Shown in pieces: positions 8,842 through 17,567 of a stretch of 64,000 bases of DNA. A program made the position numbers and the translations under genes. How positions within the stretch are numbered: the stretch's first letter is position 1; each line of letters starts with the position of its first letter. The notes under the pieces were generated by a model. That model was not told the origin of the DNA and searched no databases. It saw only the letters and a list, made by a program, of their open reading frames with translations. The stretch is from Sphingomonas sp. UV9. Its GTDB lineage: Bacteria; Pseudomonadota; Alphaproteobacteria; Sphingomonadales; Sphingomonadaceae. The stretch lies in NCBI RefSeq assembly GCF_004101245.1, contig NZ_SCIN01000001.1, forward strand, positions 1,130,784-1,194,783. The letters are read 5' to 3'.

Positions 8842-9421
8842 CATCAAGACGATTCCACCACGCTCGGGCGCTGGTTTCACGCTCGACAAGGGCCAGACCC
8901 TGACGGTGATCGATCCCCAGGGTCGCCAGGTCTCGGACCTGCTGGCCTACAACCGCGCCGATATCCGCGAGGCGATCTCGTCGGGGCGGACGCTCGATTA
9001 TGCGAGCCGACTGTATCTGACGACCGGCGACCTGCTCTATTCGAACCGCAGCAACGTGATGCTTGAGATCGTTTCGGACGATGTCGGCCGGCACGACTTC
9101 CTACTGACGCCATGCTCGAAGGAGACGTTTGCGATCATCTACGGCGATACCGATCCACACCGCGGCTGCTTCGGCAATCTCGCGGAGGCATTGGCGCCGT
9201 GGGAAATCGAGCCGGACCAGATTCCGGTGGCGTTCAACTGCTTCATGAACGTGCCGATCAACGGCGAAACCGGCGAGTTCACGGTCGAACCGCCGCTGAG
9301 CAAAGCCGGTGACACGATCGTCTTCCGCGCCGCGATGGACCTGGTGATCGGCATGACCGCCTGCTCGGCACTCCAATCCAACGGTGGCAGCTTCAAGCCG
9401 ATCCAATACCGGATCGACTGA
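8834..9421 (+). CDS. DUF1989 (urea carboxylase-associated / YcgI-like) protein
   Basis: A protein of about 195 residues with the DUF1989 pattern: a beta-rich start (GFTLDKGQTLTVIDPQGRQV-SDLL), the SRLYLTTGDLLYSNRSNVML segment, and conserved Cys/His positions in FLLTPCSKE, DPHRGCFGN and VAFNCFMNV that look like a metal site. Relatives are found beside urea carboxylase and amino-acid N-oxidation genes; the biochemical activity is not firmly established. The GTG at 8834 follows a GAGGTGAAG ribosome-site-like stretch and overlaps the N-hydroxylase by 8 bases; a GTG at 8825 is possible. It is the second gene of the two-gene unit and converges with the flavoenzyme gene after a gap of only 6 bases. 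Confidence 0.82.
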   Translation: MADIKTIPPRSGAGFTLDKGQTLTVIDPQGRQVSDLLAYNRADIREAISSGRTLDYASRLYLTTGDLLYSNRSNVMLEIVSDDVGRHDFLLTPCSKETFAIIYGDTDPHRGCFGNLAEALAPWEIEPDQIPVAFNCFMNVPINGETGEFTVEPPLSKAGDTIVFRAAMDLVIGMTACSALQSNGGSFKPIQYRID

Positions 9422-9427
9422 GCGTCC

Positions 9428-10594
9428 TCAGGGGTGCTGGCGTACAGCGCCCGCCCCACGGACGTCGGCAATAGTCGGATAGCCGTTCACCGCCATCAAC
9501 AGGTCCGCCTCGGCCAGCAGACATTTGAGAACATGCGCGGCGCCTGCCGCGCCGTCCAGCGCGAGCCCATAGGTATAAGGCCGGCCGACACCCACGGCGG
9601 TCGCGCCTAGAGCAAGCGCCTTGACCACATCGGTCCCCGATCGAACGCCGGAGTCGAACAGCACCGGGGTCGATCCGGATGCGGCGACAACATCGGGCAG
9701 CAGGTCGATCGCGGCGATCCCGCCATTGGCCTGCCGGCCGCCATGGTTCGAACAATAGATCCCGTCCGCGCCTTCGTCGATCGCGCGTCGAGCGTCGTCT
9801 GGATGGCAGATACCCTTGAGCACGATCGGCAGCGTCGTCAGCGACCGGAGCCACGGCATGTCCGCCCAGGTTAGCACACGCCCGAACGTCGCGGCCCAAG
9901 CCCCGATCGCCGCCGCCGGATCCTCCTCGGGCGGCTTGGCGAGCAATGTGCGGAAGGCGGGGTCGGAGAAATAGTTCATCAGCACAGCGCCACGAAGCTG
10001 CGGAAAATTCGCCGCATTCAGGTCGCGCGGTCGCCACCCCGTCACCCAGGTATCGAGCGTCACGACGATCGCCTTATACCCTGCAGCCTCCGCGCGCCGG
10101 ACCAGGCTCTCCGCGACACCAACGTCCTTGGGCGTATAAAGCTGGAACAAGCCGGGGGTGTCGCCAAGCGCGTCCGCCACCGTCTCGAGCGGATCGTTCG
10201 ACAGCGTCGACGCCATCAGCGGCACTCCGGTCATGCCGGACGCCCGCGCCGCCGCCAGGTCGCCATGCTGGTCCTGCGTGCAGATTCCGTTGATCCCGAC
10301 CGGGGCCATGAACAGCGGCGTCGGCAGCGTCATCCCGAACAAGTCGATCGACAGGTCGCGCCGGCTGCAATCGACCATCATCCGCGGCACGAGCCCCCAA
10401 TGGCGAAACGCACGCGCATTCTCGTCTTGCGTGAACTCGTCTCCGCAGCCACCCTGGAGATACGACAGCACCGCCGGCGGCAGCGCCGCGCTCGCGCGCC
10501 GTTCGAGCGTCGCGAAATCGACCGGCAGCGTCGGCAGCAGGCCGCGCAGGCCTGCGCCATAGATCGCATGCTGATAATCGCCGTAATGCGCCAT
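9428..10594 (-). CDS. FMN-dependent alpha-hydroxy-acid oxidising enzyme (lactate 2-monooxygenase-like)
   Basis: A 388-residue TIM-barrel flavoprotein. It opens with HYGDYQHAIYGAGLRGLLPT, the extended N-terminus typical of lactate 2-monooxygenase-type proteins, then YLQGGCGDE and PLFMAPVGINGI for FMN binding. The catalytic segment CSNHGGRQANGG holds the active-site His and substrate-carboxylate Arg, and LFDSGVRSGTDVVKALALGA binds the flavin phosphate. It should oxidise L-lactate or a related 2-hydroxy acid, giving pyruvate or, by decarboxylation, acetate. The ATG at 10594 is chosen because GAGAGG lies just upstream; longer frames add non-conserved residues. The exact substrate is open. Confidence 0.85.
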   Translation of the reverse strand: MAHYGDYQHAIYGAGLRGLLPTLPVDFATLERRASAALPPAVLSYLQGGCGDEFTQDENARAFRHWGLVPRMMVDCSRRDLSIDLFGMTLPTPLFMAPVGINGICTQDQHGDLAAARASGMTGVPLMASTLSNDPLETVADALGDTPGLFQLYTPKDVGVAESLVRRAEAAGYKAIVVTLDTWVTGWRPRDLNAANFPQLRGAVLMNYFSDPAFRTLLAKPPEEDPAAAIGAWAATFGRVLTWADMPWLRSLTTLPIVLKGICHPDDARRAIDEGADGIYCSNHGGRQANGGIAAIDLLPDVVAASGSTPVLFDSGVRSGTDVVKALALGATAVGVGRPYTYGLALDGAAGAAHVLKCLLAEADLLMAVNGYPTIADVRGAGAVRQHP

Positions 10595-10634
10595 CGGGAC
10601 CTCTCGCTTATCTGTTTGCGGCGATCGTGGCGGA

Positions 10635-10937
10635 GTGGCGGAAAGACTGCAATCGGACGGAGCACACAAACTTGCGCACGGCCTTGCAGACACGCATCGG
10701 GCGCTGACCGGGTCGGTGCCGCTGATCGCCGTGGATGATGATGGCACTGGCATCCCGCCACATTGTCGTGCCGAGGCGTTGCTGCCTTTTCGCCGCCTCG
10801 AAGACGCCCCCGCCTGCGCGAGCGGCGCCGCCGGTCTCGCGACGAGCAGCTAGGCGGCGGCTCTTGGCGGTACGCTTTTCCTGGAAGACAGTCGGCTTGG
10901 AGGATTACTCGTCCACGTATCGCTATCCGTCGGATAA
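10635..10937 (+). pseudogene. Decayed C-terminal fragment of a sensor histidine kinase
   Basis: One frame encodes PLIAVDDDGTGIPPH and ALLPFRRLEDAP, recognisable as the N/G1 region and following helix of a HATPase domain, then a damaged G2 box (SGAAGLATSS). After an in-frame TAG (10851-10853) the same frame goes on with ALGGTLFLEDSRLGGLLVHV, the usual last strands of such kinases, to TAA 10935-10937. No H-box or sensor remains, because the upstream part is replaced by the divergent flavoenzyme start. This is a gene remnant, not a functional protein. Confidence 0.6.
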
Positions 10938-11008
10938 CAACGTGGCCGCGCTCGCTGTGCGCCGTATGGCACTCTCGCTCCCGTAAGCTGGGCCCCCTCC
11001 TATCCGTT

Positions 11009-11039
11009 CCACGACCAAGCGCATTTTGCTCGGTCGTGG
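11009..11039 (-). terminator. Hairpin downstream of the TonB receptor gene
   Basis: CCACGACC (11009-11016) pairs perfectly with GGTCGTGG (11032-11039), with a further AGC/GCT pairing inside. It lies 20 bases past the receptor stop. There is no clear U-run, so termination is inferred from position. Confidence 0.5.
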
Positions 11040-11059
11040 TCCGGATACGGATCCTGAGA

Positions 11060-13948
11060 TCAGAACTTCACGCGCACGCCGAAATTGTACCGGGGGCCCG
11101 TTTCCTGAAGCAACAGGAAGCGGTCTTCGACGGCCGACCATTCGTTCACCCGCTCGTTGGTGACGTTGACGCCCTGAACATAGACCTGGAAGTTCGAAGT
11201 GAGGTCATAGCCGACGTTGAAGTCGAGCTGGCCGTAAGAGGACCGGTTGCGGGGGCGACCCTGGCTCGACCGGCATTGGCGCAAGTAATCCGAGCGCCAA
11301 TTGTACGATGCGCGTGCCGAAATGCCGAATTTCTCGTAGAAGACGCTGCCGTTGGCGGAATGCGGCGACAGTCCGTTATAGCCGCAGTCATAGTCGGCAA
11401 GCGTCTGATCGCGCTGCACCTTGCTGTCCACGTACGTGTAGTTGCCGGTGACACCGAAACCCGAGGCAAAGCCGGGAAGCCAGTCGAACGCATATTGGGC
11501 GCCCACTTCGATACCGCGGATATAGCCGTTCTGCCCGTTGCGGGTGCGCGTGTCCTGGAACACGCGGCCGAACCGGTTTACCGGCAGCGTCTGGAGTTCG
11601 AGGAAGTTGCTCAGGTCCTTGTAGAATCCGCCGACGCTGAAGTAGCTGACCGGCGTGACGTACCATTCTACCGAGACGTCGTAGTTGGTGGACTTGAACG
11701 GCAACAGGTTCGGGTTACCACCACTCGACTGCGGCACCGAAATGCGTCCGCCAAAGTCATTGTTAACGCCGAGATCGGTCAGCGTCGGGCGGGTAACCGT
11801 TTGCGAGAATGCAGCGCGCGCCAGCAGTTTCTCGGTAACGTTGAACCTGATGTTCGCCGACGGCAGGGCGTTGACGTAGCTGTTGCGTACCGTCACCGCC
11901 GTCGCCGGCCCGTAGCTGTATTGCAGGGTATCGTCGCCGGGGGTGTTGGCGATGTTGGTGACGGGTGTGTCGAAGCCCGACGACACGACATCGGTCTGGA
12001 TGACCCGCACGCCGACGTTGCCCGACCAGCGCGAGCCGCCGAACTGCATGCTGATATAGCCCGCGGTCAGCTTCTCCTGGACGTTCACCGTTCCGCGAAG
12101 CTGCTCGCGAACGCCGAACGGTCCGCCCGGCAGCGCGAGCACCTGCTGTGCGTACGCGGCCTGCTGCTCGGGCGTGCGGCCGTTGGTCGGAATGGACAAG
12201 GTTGCGGGATCGTTGAGATACGCAAGGAAGGCCCCAGGGTCGAACTGGAACACCGAGGGGGGAATATTCTTTCCGCCGCCCAGAAGGTTGCGCCAATCAT
12301 AGGCCTCAAGGATGCCCGACCCGATCGGAACCTGGTATCCGCAATAGGTGCAGTTTGAGTCGCTGTTGTTGAACGACCGATTGATCTTGCGCCGCTCGGT
12401 GTAGGATCCACCAATAAGCACCGTCTTCAATATCGAGTCTTCGACATCGTACTTCGTGTCCAAATGGTACTCGGAGCCGCGATCACGAGAGCGGTTGCTG
12501 TCGATGCCCATGTAATGCAGCCGCATCCGGGCGGGATCGTTGATGATCGCATTGTCGAACGATGCAGTCGGCAGTCCCTGGCCGGCGTTCAGATCGAACT
12601 GGTAGCTGTACGGCAGCAACGCACCGATCACGAGATACTGGTTCGGCGAGACGCGGTTCGCTCCCGTGACCGACGCATCGAGCCGCACCTCGACATTGTC
12701 GGCCGGGTTCCACTTGATGTTGCCGCCGATCTGATAGCTTTTGGACTGCCGGTTGGTCAGATTGTAGACATGGTCGATCTTGGCGTTGAGGCCGTTATTG
12801 GTCAGCCTGTCGCGATTGGCCTCCAGGAACTGCGGGTTTTGGGCGATGAAGTCGGCACCGATCATGCCAAGCCCGGTCGCCGTCCCGTTGCCGTCGAAGG
12901 TCGGCGCGTAATAGGGCGCGGCCAGGAAGTTATCCATTTTGCGGACCACCCCCGACACGTTGAACTTCGAATAGATGCCGTCGACGGTGATCTCGAGATT
13001 ATCGCGCGGTTTGAACTGGACCGCACCGGCAAGATTGATCCGCTCGCGCTCTTCCTGCGTACGCTGATAATAGAGGCTCTGGGGAACGTTGACGTTGCCC
13101 GATTGCGGGTATCGAGTGTCGGCGCCGGTGATCAGCGTCGGCGTGCCGCCGATCACCGAGATGATATCGGGCCGGCCGTTGATCCACCCGTCGATGCCGA
13201 TCGAGTCGTCCTGGTTCTTTCTTTTGGTGTACGACCCCGACAGCACCACGCCAAAGGTCTTTTCGTCATTGGTCCACGATGCGGTGGCGGACGTATCCGG
13301 CCCGGCCTTCTCGCGCAACGTATCGTAGATGGCACCGGCCGAGGCCGAGAAATGGAACCCGCTGCGCCCGGCCAACGGGCGGGCGGTGATGATATTCACG
13401 GTCGCCCCGATACCACCCTCCTGCAGTTCGGGTACGTTCGACTTGAACACGTCGGTGCGCTGGATCATGTTGGACGACAGCACATCGAACGAGAATTCGC
13501 GTCCGGGATTGTCGGTCGCCATGACGCGGCCGTTGACCAGCACCGTATTGAATTCCGGCCCCAAGCCACGAACCGTAATGAACTGGCCCTCGCCGCCGGA
13601 CCGGTCGATCGCGACACCGGTAATACGCTGGAGGGACTCGGCAATGTTCGAGTCAGGAAATTTTCCGACATCCTCTGCACTGATGCTGTCGACGATCTGC
13701 TGCGAGTCACGTTTTACACGCGCCGAATTGGCCAGGCTGCTGCGGATGCCGGTAACGACGATCTCTTCGCCTGCGCCCGGGCTATCCTGGCCCACCTCGG
13801 CGGTCGCCGGTGTCGGTTCCTGGGGAAGCGGGGTGGCCCCGCCCTGAACCGATCCGGGCGCGGGTGCGGTTACATCCTGCGCAAACGCAGGAGCAGAGAC
13901 GAATACGCTGCTAAGCAACACACATGTATGTGCCGTAAATCTCTTCAT
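11060..13948 (-). CDS. TonB-dependent outer-membrane receptor (carbohydrate-type)
   Basis: A 962-residue receptor with a signal peptide (FTAHTCVLLSSVFVSAPAFA), a TonB-box-like EEIVVTGIR, the plug signature FPDSNIAESLQRITGVAIDR and TVRGLGPEFNTVLVNGR, and a long beta barrel ending in RYNFGVRVKF with terminal Phe. This plug type (SISAEDVGKFPDSN) is characteristic of the large Caulobacter/Xanthomonas/sphingomonad receptors that import oligosaccharides or other scarce nutrients rather than siderophores. It is followed, beyond a 1-kb gap, by a same-strand GH5-type glycosidase gene that would be transcribed before it, which supports a glycan substrate. The AT-rich gap upstream probably holds its promoter. 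Confidence 0.9.
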   Translation of the reverse strand: MKRFTAHTCVLLSSVFVSAPAFAQDVTAPAPGSVQGGATPLPQEPTPATAEVGQDSPGAGEEIVVTGIRSSLANSARVKRDSQQIVDSISAEDVGKFPDSNIAESLQRITGVAIDRSGGEGQFITVRGLGPEFNTVLVNGRVMATDNPGREFSFDVLSSNMIQRTDVFKSNVPELQEGGIGATVNIITARPLAGRSGFHFSASAGAIYDTLREKAGPDTSATASWTNDEKTFGVVLSGSYTKRKNQDDSIGIDGWINGRPDIISVIGGTPTLITGADTRYPQSGNVNVPQSLYYQRTQEERERINLAGAVQFKPRDNLEITVDGIYSKFNVSGVVRKMDNFLAAPYYAPTFDGNGTATGLGMIGADFIAQNPQFLEANRDRLTNNGLNAKIDHVYNLTNRQSKSYQIGGNIKWNPADNVEVRLDASVTGANRVSPNQYLVIGALLPYSYQFDLNAGQGLPTASFDNAIINDPARMRLHYMGIDSNRSRDRGSEYHLDTKYDVEDSILKTVLIGGSYTERRKINRSFNNSDSNCTYCGYQVPIGSGILEAYDWRNLLGGGKNIPPSVFQFDPGAFLAYLNDPATLSIPTNGRTPEQQAAYAQQVLALPGGPFGVREQLRGTVNVQEKLTAGYISMQFGGSRWSGNVGVRVIQTDVVSSGFDTPVTNIANTPGDDTLQYSYGPATAVTVRNSYVNALPSANIRFNVTEKLLARAAFSQTVTRPTLTDLGVNNDFGGRISVPQSSGGNPNLLPFKSTNYDVSVEWYVTPVSYFSVGGFYKDLSNFLELQTLPVNRFGRVFQDTRTRNGQNGYIRGIEVGAQYAFDWLPGFASGFGVTGNYTYVDSKVQRDQTLADYDCGYNGLSPHSANGSVFYEKFGISARASYNWRSDYLRQCRSSQGRPRNRSSYGQLDFNVGYDLTSNFQVYVQGVNVTNERVNEWSAVEDRFLLLQETGPRYNFGVRVKF

Positions 13949-14076
13949 ACTTCCTCTCCCTGTACCGATCCAAATTAATCAGATTCGTTTTTATTCACCT
14001 TGAGCCATAACTGCTCGATTTTTTTTAAGAAACAGTATTCGACAAATAAACAACTCAATGCTTACATTATAAATTA

Positions 14077-14092
14077 CGTAGATATATCTACG
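14077..14092. promoter_or_regulatory. Perfect 16-bp palindrome, candidate operator
   Basis: CGTAGATATATCTACG is its own reverse complement and stands in AT-rich DNA about 130 bases upstream of the receptor start. The symmetry suits a dimeric repressor; no particular regulator family is implied. Confidence 0.4.
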
Positions 14093-14575
14093 CTTATCAT
14101 AGGCAGGCTATACCTATTTGAGTTCAGCGTTACTGCAGCCTCCATGATGAGCACCTTCATGACATTTCCCCTGAAGTATCCATGGATCAAATAGTCCGCG
14201 CGCTTTTAACCGCATGGTCGACCACCTCACGGGCGGAACGACGAACGCGAACGAAAGGGGAAAGCACGAGGCCGAAGCCATTTCCTTGCCAACCCTCACA
14301 AAGAAATCGGCCGCGCCATGCGCTCACTCCATCGAAATTTGACTATAATAAGCACGATGCGCGATTCACCTGGAAACGTTTTGTCGTATAGATTGCGTTA
14401 CCGATACCGCAGCTTCCTATCGCGTACAGGTTTCCCAATATCTCTGCATCAGACACGAGTCAGTATCGTCAATATACTATGCTAACCAACGTTCGCTCAG
14501 GTATATTAAGACTAGATTAACTGAATGGCTGGTAACGATAACTGGAAATTTTCTATCGAGCACGTGCCGTAGTCG

Positions 14576-14710
14576 TCATCCGATCACGCCCATCAGTAAC
14601 TCGCCGACCGTCATGCCTGCGCAGGTCTTGGCTAGAACACACAGCGACTCGATCCGATTTTAACGGAATACGGTACGTGCTTTACTGATCGCCGCATCCG
14701 CTGTGATCAT
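14576..14710 (-). pseudogene. Broken small gene or leader peptide with strong ribosome site
   Basis: On the minus strand GGAGAGG (14716-14722) lies 5 bases before ATG 14710, inside an A/G-rich AAAGGAGAGG context. The frame encodes MITADAAISKARTVFR and stops at TAA (14660-14662), then continues open for 27 more codons (NRIESLCVLAKTCAGMTVGE and on) to a TGA ending at 14576. The two halves read like one 44-residue protein with a nonsense mutation; alternatively the first half is a short leader. No family was recognised. Confidence 0.35.
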
Positions 14711-14925
14711 GCTCACCTCTCCTTTCCCGACGTCTTAGCGTCAGCTTGGACAAGTATTATTGTTATAAATTGTCTATGTAAAGGATTACATTACTCCATT
14801 GGTCGATATGCTGCCACGGCACGGCTCCTAAAAATCGGAGCGCCCAGACGGTCGGGTAGCGTGCGACAACCACGCAGCGCGCAGGCAGCATCGCCTTCTA
14901 TGCGAAGACGAGGCTGCCTGACGCT

Positions 14926-16158
14926 TCAGCGTTGTCGACCTGACGCTGACGTATCGGAGGGGACCGCCGGTACGACGCCCTTCGGCGCCGCGCTCAATCG
15001 GCGGATGAGGTCGGTTTCAGCCTGCCGATACGGCGTGCCGTTGTTCCGGAACACCTCGTGGAACCAGATCGTCGGCTCGGCCAGCACGTACGGCTTCTGC
15101 CAGCTGTCCCAAGGGAGCCGCGTCTGCGTCTTCCCGTCGACGAACCCCCAGTTGATCATCCCGACATTGTGGCGCTTGCCGATCGGCAGCGATCCATCGA
15201 AGGTCGAGCCGTTGCCGCGCGCCATATACTCGGTGCAGATGATCGGGCGATTATAGGCGAGCAGCTGCTTGATCCGCCGCTCGAACGTCTCTGGCCAGCT
15301 ATAGTCGTGGAACGTCACCACGTCCGATTGCGCGAGCTGGAGCTTTTCCATCGGCGACGTCTTGCCGCCCGGCGCCCAGTCATCGCCGATCCACACCCCC
15401 GAGGTCAGCGGCTGCGTCGGATCGGCGTCGCGCGCCCAGTCGAACACCTGCGCCAGCAGCGCGCGGACGAGCGGCTCCTTGCCCTCCTGCCCCCTATATT
15501 GATCCGCGCCATTGTCGGGCTCGTTCCAGACGTCCCAGCCAAGGATCCGGTCGTCCTTTGCAAACGCGCCGATAACGCCCTGCACATACGACTTGTAGCC
15601 GGGATATCGCGTGCGATCGCGCAGGCCCGGTAGCCCCGGTCCCTGCACCCAGCCAGAATTATGCACACCGGGGATCGGCGGATGCTGTGGCCCGAGTTTC
15701 GGGTCCGGATCCCAGCAACTGTCGAACAGCACGAACAGCGGCTTGATCTTGTGCGCCTTGGCCATCGCCAGGAACGCGGCGATCCGCTGCTTGAAGCCTT
15801 CCGGGTCCTGCTGCCAGAGCTGGTCGTGGAGAAACACGCGCATCGTGTTCATGCCGATGCCCTGCGCAAGGCCGAGTTCGTAGTCGATCCGCTTCGGATC
15901 CCAGGTCGCCGCCTGCCACATTTCGAGCTGGTTGATCGCGGTGGCGGGCGCATAATTCGCGCCGACCAACCACGGTTGCGCCGCGTACCAGGTTTTCGCC
16001 TGGGCCTCCGTCCAGCGGCCGCGGGCATCGGCAGGACTGGCGACGAACACCGCAGTAGTGAGCAAGGCGATGCACAGCGACTTTGCAGCAGTTGCGGTCC
16101 GGGCGTCATGTAGCGACCACGCGGGCTTCCGCGCCAAATTGCCATTGTTCACGAGCAT
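14926..16158 (-). CDS. Exported glycoside hydrolase of the GH5 / clan A type
   Basis: A 410-residue (beta/alpha)8 glycosidase. The general acid/base is the Glu in GWDVWNEPDNG and the nucleophile is the Glu in PIICTEYMARG, at the ends of strands 4 and 7 as in clan GH-A. Other family marks are LVGANYAPATAINQLEMWQA, GMNTMRVFLHDQLW and KPLFVLFDSCWDPD. Similar proteins in sphingomonads are often labelled beta-xylanase or cellulase without proof; a beta-glucan or mannan substrate is equally possible. An N-terminal hydrophobic segment (LCIALLTTAVFVASPADA) indicates export. ATG 16158 follows AGGAG by 4 bases; GTG 16152 is an alternative. It may work with the TonB receptor downstream. Confidence 0.82.
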   Translation of the reverse strand: MLVNNGNLARKPAWSLHDARTATAAKSLCIALLTTAVFVASPADARGRWTEAQAKTWYAAQPWLVGANYAPATAINQLEMWQAATWDPKRIDYELGLAQGIGMNTMRVFLHDQLWQQDPEGFKQRIAAFLAMAKAHKIKPLFVLFDSCWDPDPKLGPQHPPIPGVHNSGWVQGPGLPGLRDRTRYPGYKSYVQGVIGAFAKDDRILGWDVWNEPDNGADQYRGQEGKEPLVRALLAQVFDWARDADPTQPLTSGVWIGDDWAPGGKTSPMEKLQLAQSDVVTFHDYSWPETFERRIKQLLAYNRPIICTEYMARGNGSTFDGSLPIGKRHNVGMINWGFVDGKTQTRLPWDSWQKPYVLAEPTIWFHEVFRNNGTPYRQAETDLIRRLSAAPKGVVPAVPSDTSASGRQR

Positions 16159-16726
16159 TCTTCTCCTGTTCAACGGCGTCGCCGCTCGCCGTATCGACGA
16201 TACGCAGCAGCCTCACCGCGGTGCTTCTTTAGCATCCTCGACAACTCTAGCGGGCCAAGCCTCGGATCAACAAGGCCAGACCAAGAGCCCGCCGTTCGAG
16301 TCCTAAGAATAGGCTGCCGCCCGGGCGACGGCTCTTCGATCAGATCGCTTCCTGACTGACCAACCAGTCCTTCGCGATCGCGCTAAAACTGCGCTGTGGC
16401 TGCTGCATTCTGTAAATTGGGGGATCGACCCCAGCCGGCGTTAAATGGCCGTATCGATCAGCATTCGGCGCACGCCCGGCACAGAACGCGGCGCCCTCGC
16501 GGCGGCCCCCAAAGGATCGTCGCTACATCGGACAACAAGGGACCGAGATTGGCCGCCGTAGGAACATGCAACGACACCAGAACCCGCCGCATACTGGACA
16601 GGTCGAGATGTGTTGCAATTAGTGGCGGCGCCCCTGGCCTCTGCCGGTTTTCGCCGATCATCATATTGTTTTTCCTGCGTTTTCGTTATTCGTTGATTTG
16701 CGAAGCGCCCCCTTAGGCCCCAATCC
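16159..16726. other. Gene-free stretch
   Basis: No open frame in either strand has a ribosome site plus native codon use, and no tRNA-like cloverleaf could be built. A GTTCGAGTCC string at about 16296-16305 resembles a tRNA T-loop but has no matching stem. It presumably holds the glycosidase promoter and the left border of the small island. Confidence 0.5.
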
Positions 16727-16969
16727 TCAGGATCGTAGGGGGCCCACTGCAAGCCGTTCGCGCATCCAATCATCGATGTCGGCCTGCCACCAGCCGCTGG
16801 CTTGCACGGTCAGCTTCACTTGCTGGGGGACCGTACCGGCCGCGACCATGCGGTAGATCGTCGATCTCCCGAGGCCCGTGGTCTTCATCACGTCAGGTAC
16901 GCGCAGGAAGCGACCGCCGGAGCTGGCCGCGCCGCGTTGTCTGGCGGTAGCGAGGGTCATAGCGGTCAT
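16727..16969 (-). CDS. AlpA-family phage/island regulatory protein
   Basis: An 80-residue protein with the MerR/excisionase-like winged helix-turn-helix of the AlpA family: FLRVPDVMKTTGLGRSTIYR, then MVAAGTVPQQVKL and GWWQADIDDWM. AlpA proteins activate integrase or excision genes of prophages and integrative islands. ATG 16969 has AAGGAAG just upstream. No integrase lies in the window, so the element is degraded, or its integrase has been lost or lies elsewhere. Confidence 0.85.
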   Translation of the reverse strand: MTAMTLATARQRGAASSGGRFLRVPDVMKTTGLGRSTIYRMVAAGTVPQQVKLTVQASGWWQADIDDWMRERLAVGPLRS

Positions 16970-17567
16970 GCGGCTTCCTTGAGGCAATCGTGTTCAAATA
17001 GGCGGGCGAGTACGGCGCGAAGCTTGCGTACATGGGCGAGGAAGTGCGCGCCCCTTCCCTCGAGCGCTTCTCGATAAAACGGGGGCGGCGGACGGATCGC
17101 GAACCGACATCACCGACGCGAGAGGCTCGATGTTACCCAGTGCCAGGCGGCAGATCTGCTGCCATTGCGGAGCGATCGTCGCGGCGATCACACCGATCGA
17201 CACATCGCCCCCCTGATGAACAGAGCGATCCCGACGCCGTGAGGGATTGGCTGCACGATCATGCCCGGCGGTCCGATACGCGGAGCCTGCCGGTTGTCGT
17301 TGGCTGCAATGGACGTTGCTGCGGGAGAGGCTACAGGCTTGGCGTTCATCATCAGATGCGTTCCGGCAAGGCGGTGGCGTTCTCGGAAGCGCGTTCCGAG
17401 CGATGGGGTAGGGCGGACGTGTCGAAATTAGCGGGTGCGCTTGGCCTTGGGTGGTTGCAGGCGGGGCTTACTGGTCACGCGGTATGCCTCGGCCAGGAGC
17501 GACAGCCACGAGCGGACCAATAAGACATGGAAAACCTCGCCGATCGGGCGAGGCCTCCGCACCGTCT
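16970..17567. other. Decayed island DNA between two small regulators
   Basis: Overlapping open frames exist on both strands (for example plus 17032-17523 and minus 16994-17203), but none has a credible start, domain or consistent codon bias. A minus-strand tail ending at 17428 (VRSWLSLLAEAYRVTSKPRL onward) looks protein-like but has no start of its own. I read the stretch as remains of island genes. Confidence 0.45.

Larger units (their letters stand above)
13949..14925. other. AT-rich intergenic region
   Basis: Nearly 1 kb between the receptor and glycosidase genes. Several stretches (about 14000-14110, 14400-14560 and 14735-14800) are far richer in A/T than the rest of the window. It contains a perfect 16-base palindrome (14077-14092) and a start-codon context with an excellent ribosome site leading to a broken frame (14576-14710). 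A 64-codon plus-strand frame at 14000-14194 has AT-rich, non-native codon use and is not called as a gene. The region probably combines the receptor promoter with relics of foreign DNA. Confidence 0.6.

Noticed and set aside
11060..13948. Long plus-strand frames (10763-12358 and 12464-13978) opposite the TonB receptor
   Set aside because: Composition is that of antisense high-GC DNA (His/Arg/Val/Asp-rich) with no domains, while the minus strand encodes a complete receptor.
14000..14194. A 64-codon AT-rich frame starting MSHNCSIFFKKQ
   Set aside because: Codon use is foreign, there is no ribosome site and no family; it overlaps the palindrome and is more likely promoter DNA.
16290..16310. A tRNA T-loop-like string GTTCGAGTCC near the AlpA gene
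   Set aside because: No T-stem, anticodon arm or acceptor stem could be paired around it, so no tRNA or att site is claimed.
17032..17523. A 163-codon plus-strand frame in the decayed island
   Set aside because: No motif, no ribosome site, and the protein is Arg/Ser-rich as expected for a chance frame.
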